DNA from: Planctomycetota bacterium
GTDB lineage: Bacteria; Planctomycetota; Phycisphaerae; SM23-33
Reading direction: 5' to 3'
Assembly: GCA_016235825.1 (NCBI GenBank)
Contig: JACRIL010000250.1
Location: 1-34,638, forward strand
DNA: 34,638 nt
Below are positions 31,667 to 34,638 of this stretch, piece by piece; the stretch's first letter is position 1; each line of letters starts with the position of its first letter. The notes beneath the pieces were generated by a model, which saw only the letters and a list, made by a program, of their open reading frames with translations, did not search any database and was not told the origin of the DNA. Position numbers and translations under genes: made by a program.

Positions 31667-34330
31667 ATGGAACAGGAAACTCCGGACCAGCTCGACACGC
31701 CGGCGATGCGGCAGTACAAGGCCTTCAAGGCCCAGCATCCCGGCTATCTGCTGCTGTTCCGCATGGGCGACTTCTACGAGACGTTCTACGAGGACGCCAA
31801 GGAGGCATCGCGGATTTTGGGCATCGCCCTGACGGCCCGCAGCAAGGGCGCCAACGCGGTGCCGCTGGCGGGAATTCCGTTTCACGCGCTGGACAGCTAT
31901 CTTTCGCGGCTGATCAAGGCCGGCTGCCGGGTGGCAATCTGCGAGCAGGTCGAGGACCCAAAACTGGCCAGGGGGCTGGTCAAGCGGGACGTGGTCCGGC
32001 TGATGACGCCCGGCACGCTGACCGAAGAGGAACTGCTCGATCAGAGGCAGGGAAATTATCTGGCGGCGATTTTTATCCCGGAAAAGAGCGGCGCGGTGCG
32101 GGAAAAAGCGGGCAATTCGTCGGGCAAAACCGAACCCGGCGAGATGGCCGGGCTGGCGTGGGTGGAGTTGTCGAGCGGCGGGTTCTGGACGATGCTGGTC
32201 CAGTGCGAGCATGTAATGGACGAACTTGTCCGGATCGGTCCGGCGGAGGTGATTTTTCCGGAGGGCGGCAGGTTCGACTCGCCGGCCTGGCGGGACTCGC
32301 TGCGGCAGGCCGTCGGCGCGACGCCGACATCCCGGCCGGCGTGGGCGTTCGATGCACGCTCGGCCATGCAGGCGCTCAACGAACATTTTGAGACGAAAAC
32401 CCTCGAAGGCTTCGGGTTTGAAAAGTGGGACGAATCGGTCTCGGCGGCGGGGGCGATAATCGACTATCTCAAGGAGACCCAGCGGACCGCGATTGGACAC
32501 ATTCTTTCGCTGCGGCGATTCGACCGGCGCGACCACATGGCCATCGACGCAAACACCCTCCGCTGCCTGGAGGTCCTGCGGACGCTGCGGTGCAACAGCC
32601 GTTCGGGCAGCCTGCTTGCGTGCGTTGACAAGACGTGCACCGGCATGGGGGCACGCCGGCTGGAGCAGTGGCTGTCGTTCCCGCTGACCGGCTACAGTCA
32701 GATACTCGCCAGGCACGACGCGGTCGAGGAATTGTCCGGCGACCGCTGCCGCCTGACGGAACTGCGGCAGGCGTTTCAGCAGGTCGGCCAGATCGACCGC
32801 ATAGCCGCCAACGTGGCGATGGGGCGCGTCAGGCCCAGGGAACTTGTTACGCTTGGCATCTCGCTGGGCCTGCTGCCGGAAATCTGCCGGCTGATGGAGG
32901 GAGCGAAGGCCGAACTGCTGGCCGGGATATCGCCGCAACTTTCCGGCCTGGGCGGGCCGGTCGAGCTTATCGCACGGGCCGTAGATCCGGACTGCCCGAA
33001 CGTCCTGCGCGACGGCGGCGTGATCGCCAAAGGGTACGACGCCGAACTGGACCGTCTGAGGCGGATCGGCTCCGACGGGCAAAGCTGGCTGGCCGACTAC
33101 CAGGCACAGCAGATTCAGCAGACCGGCATCGGCAACCTGAAGGTCGGCTTCAACCAGGTCTTCGGATATTACATCGAGATAACCAATTCTCACACCGGTA
33201 AGGCGCCAGCCTCTTACGTTCGCAAGCAGACGCTCAAGAACGCCGAGCGGTACATAACCGACGAACTCAAGCGATACGAGGGCGAGGTTCTGACGGCCGA
33301 GGAAAGGGCCAAAAAACTCGAGTCGCAGATTTTCGAGCAGGTGCGCCAGGAATTGCTCGGCCATATCCCGGCGATCCAGGCGGCGGCCGGGGCGGTCGCA
33401 GACCTGGACGTGCTGGCGGCCCTGGCGGCGCTGACGGTCGAACGCGGCTACGTCCGGCCGGCCATAACGCAGGATTGCGTGCTGGAAATCGCCTACGGCA
33501 AACATCCGGTGCTGGCCGAGCAGCTCCGCGAGCAGTTTGTCCCCAACGACGTGAAGATGGACGGCCAGGACAACCGGCTGCTGATAATCACCGGCCCGAA
33601 CATGGCCGGCAAAAGCACATACATCCGCCAGACGGCCCTGCTGGTTCTGATGGCCCAGGCGGGCAGCTTCATTCCGGCTCGCTCGGCCGTGATAGGCCTG
33701 GCAGACCGCATCTTTACGCGGGTCGGGGCGGCCGACGAACTGGCTCGCGGCCTGTCAACCTTCATGCTCGAAATGGTCGAGACGGCCAACATCCTCAACA
33801 ACGCCACCGGCCGGTCGCTGGTCATACTCGACGAGGTCGGGCGCGGCACGAGCACAAGCGACGGACTGGCCCTGGCCTGGGCCGTCTGCGAGCACATCGC
33901 CCTGCGCATAAAGTGCAGGACCATGTTCGCCACGCACTATCACGAGCTGACCGAGCTTGAAGAACTGCTGGACGGCACGAAAAATCTCAATGTCGCCGTC
34001 CGCGAATGGGCCGACCAGGTGGTCTTTCTGCACAAGATCGTCGAAGGCGGCACGGATCAAAGCTATGGCGTGCACGTCGCTCGCCTCGCCGGCGTGCCCA
34101 AAGAGGTGATCGAGCGGGCGAGAACGCTCCTTCCTCAGCTTCAGGCCCATCTGGCAAAGGGGCTGGACATGCCTGCCCTGGCCCAGCGGGCTAAGGCCGC
34201 CGCCGCCCAAATGGATCTTTTCGCCGATCCGGCCTCGCGAATAGCCGCCGAGATAAAATCCGCCGACCTGGAAAACATGACGCCGCTTCAGGCTCTGGAC
34301 CTGCTGAGAAAATTGAAATCGGAACTGTGA
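31667..34330 (+). CDS. mutS: DNA mismatch repair protein MutS
   Basis: MutS recognises mismatches and small loops and starts repair with MutL. The 887-residue protein has the full MutS1 architecture. The mismatch-binding domain carries Phe36-Tyr-Glu38 (RMGDFYETF). Connector, lever (about 270-540) and clamp domains follow, then the ATPase domain with Walker A GPNMAGKST (643-651), Walker B with DEVGRGTSTSDG, and the THYHEL signature. A C-terminal helix-turn-helix dimerisation end follows. The start at 31667 matches homologues (MEQETPDQLDTPAMRQYKAF). A GTG at 31631 would add 12 residues that overlap the promoter. No mutL is in the window. Confidence 0.98.
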   Translation: MEQETPDQLDTPAMRQYKAFKAQHPGYLLLFRMGDFYETFYEDAKEASRILGIALTARSKGANAVPLAGIPFHALDSYLSRLIKAGCRVAICEQVEDPKLARGLVKRDVVRLMTPGTLTEEELLDQRQGNYLAAIFIPEKSGAVREKAGNSSGKTEPGEMAGLAWVELSSGGFWTMLVQCEHVMDELVRIGPAEVIFPEGGRFDSPAWRDSLRQAVGATPTSRPAWAFDARSAMQALNEHFETKTLEGFGFEKWDESVSAAGAIIDYLKETQRTAIGHILSLRRFDRRDHMAIDANTLRCLEVLRTLRCNSRSGSLLACVDKTCTGMGARRLEQWLSFPLTGYSQILARHDAVEELSGDRCRLTELRQAFQQVGQIDRIAANVAMGRVRPRELVTLGISLGLLPEICRLMEGAKAELLAGISPQLSGLGGPVELIARAVDPDCPNVLRDGGVIAKGYDAELDRLRRIGSDGQSWLADYQAQQIQQTGIGNLKVGFNQVFGYYIEITNSHTGKAPASYVRKQTLKNAERYITDELKRYEGEVLTAEERAKKLESQIFEQVRQELLGHIPAIQAAAGAVADLDVLAALAALTVERGYVRPAITQDCVLEIAYGKHPVLAEQLREQFVPNDVKMDGQDNRLLIITGPNMAGKSTYIRQTALLVLMAQAGSFIPARSAVIGLADRIFTRVGAADELARGLSTFMLEMVETANILNNATGRSLVILDEVGRGTSTSDGLALAWAVCEHIALRIKCRTMFATHYHELTELEELLDGTKNLNVAVREWADQVVFLHKIVEGGTDQSYGVHVARLAGVPKEVIERARTLLPQLQAHLAKGLDMPALAQRAKAAAAQMDLFADPASRIAAEIKSADLENMTPLQALDLLRKLKSEL

Positions 34331-34413
34331 ATATTCTCAAGCGAAGACTATCACTACAACGCTACGAAGGCCATTTTGTCCATAATGATAGGGGAGTCCA
34401 ACAGCCTTATTTC

Positions 34414-34495
34414 GCCCTTGCAGGGCTTTGCGGATTATTCTCGCCGATTTTCCCAGGGCGTTGCCCTGGGCTGTAATATTTTGCCCTTTCAGGGC
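34414..34495. repeat. Three short palindromes at the right end
   Basis: The 308-base stretch after mutS contains no credible gene. It holds GCCCT-N3-AGGGC (34414-34426), CCCAGGGC-GTT-GCCCTGGG (34452-34470) and GCCCT-TTC-AGGGC (34483-34495). A further stem, AAGCCC / GGGCTT, lies near 34523-34543 where the terminal repeat begins. These look like one dispersed repeat module, and the first could help end mutS transcription. Confidence 0.8.
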
Positions 34496-34536
34496 GAAAC
34501 ATCCATCGGCGAACCATTCCTGAAGCCCCCTGCGCG

Positions 34537-34638
34537 AGGGCTTGTCGATTTAGTCGTCCACAACCTTGATTCGTCGCGAGGCCGTTGTTGTTTTCCGCAA
34601 GTTTCATATTTTTGCGTTAAAAATCTGTCCTTATCGGC
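34537..34638 (-). repeat. Terminal inverted repeat, right copy
   Basis: Exact reverse complement of 37-138, reaching the last base of the window. On its inner side it adjoins the palindrome module at 34414-34495, which the left copy does not share. Confidence 0.95.

Noticed and set aside
31577-33505. 642-residue frame on the - strand
   Set aside because: Antisense to mutS, with low-complexity Arg/Pro/Gln content; mutS has every diagnostic motif.
34407-34607. 66-residue frame on the - strand
   Set aside because: It is made entirely of the terminal repeat and its palindromes.
1-34638. Linear plasmid or phage genome with terminal inverted repeats
   Set aside because: The left repeat is 36 bases from the end, the content is chromosomal housekeeping genes, and no replication or phage structural gene is present.

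Overview
The window looks like a chromosomal contig from a GC-rich planctomycete, probably of the Phycisphaerae type. The clues are a WD40 lipoprotein carrying the GD-LPPGALARLGT motif typical of planctomycetes, an exported protein with secretin-N-like repeats, many large secreted proteins of unknown role, dense REP-like palindromes, a pyruvoyl arginine decarboxylase and a glycan-oriented gene set. This placement is inferred from protein character; no rRNA, tRNA or CRISPR array was seen. A perfect 102-bp inverted repeat lies at the two ends (37-138 and 34537-34638), which suggests the assembly stopped in a dispersed repeat.

Layout. 154-1791 (-): MarC-family membrane protein fused in frame to a secreted-type domain. 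2017-3875 (+): hemB overlapping a Nudix-like gene. 4034-5065 (+): exported secretin-N-like protein. 5214-6512 (+): Gfo/Idh/MocA oxidoreductase. 6642-8669 (+): agmatinase and pyruvoyl-dependent arginine decarboxylase (arginine to agmatine to putrescine), followed by an AT-rich gene of unknown origin. 8670-9229: no gene, a large imperfect inverted repeat. 9230-11773 (-): a PLP ornithine/lysine-type decarboxylase followed by citrate synthase. 11991-14660 (+): bacterioferritin and the WD40 lipoprotein. 14805-16244 (-): miaB. 16458-18966 (+): korA-korB 2-oxoacid oxidoreductase. 19073-19915 (-): class I fumarase alpha part. Citrate synthase, KorAB and fumarase together give the window a TCA-cycle flavour.

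19936-29764 is mostly minus-strand and looks like a glycan-use locus: a 981-residue putative glycoside hydrolase, a LacI-type regulator with a probably leaderless promoter, a sialate O-acetylesterase, and an aldo/keto reductase carrying two ferredoxin-like cluster motifs and a CBM9-like C-terminal domain. Inserted in it (about 24218-25727) is a small accessory island: an AbrB-type antitoxin, a doc toxin gene broken by an amber codon, a divergent 63-residue helix-turn-helix protein and a four-helix membrane protein. The island is bounded by 44-bp direct repeats; one copy is the 3' end of the acetylesterase gene and the other is a stray copy of that 3' end. This is the classic footprint of integration into a gene's 3' end, although no integrase is present.

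29892-31490 (-) encodes a secreted HELTH zinc metallopeptidase, and 31667-34330 (+) is mutS, again with a promoter placed so that its transcript is nearly leaderless. The right end carries three short palindromes and the terminal repeat. Ten 19-bp palindromes (7-bp arms, 5-nt asymmetric loop) occur in three clusters at 14693-14800, 16324-16370 and 27649-27747.
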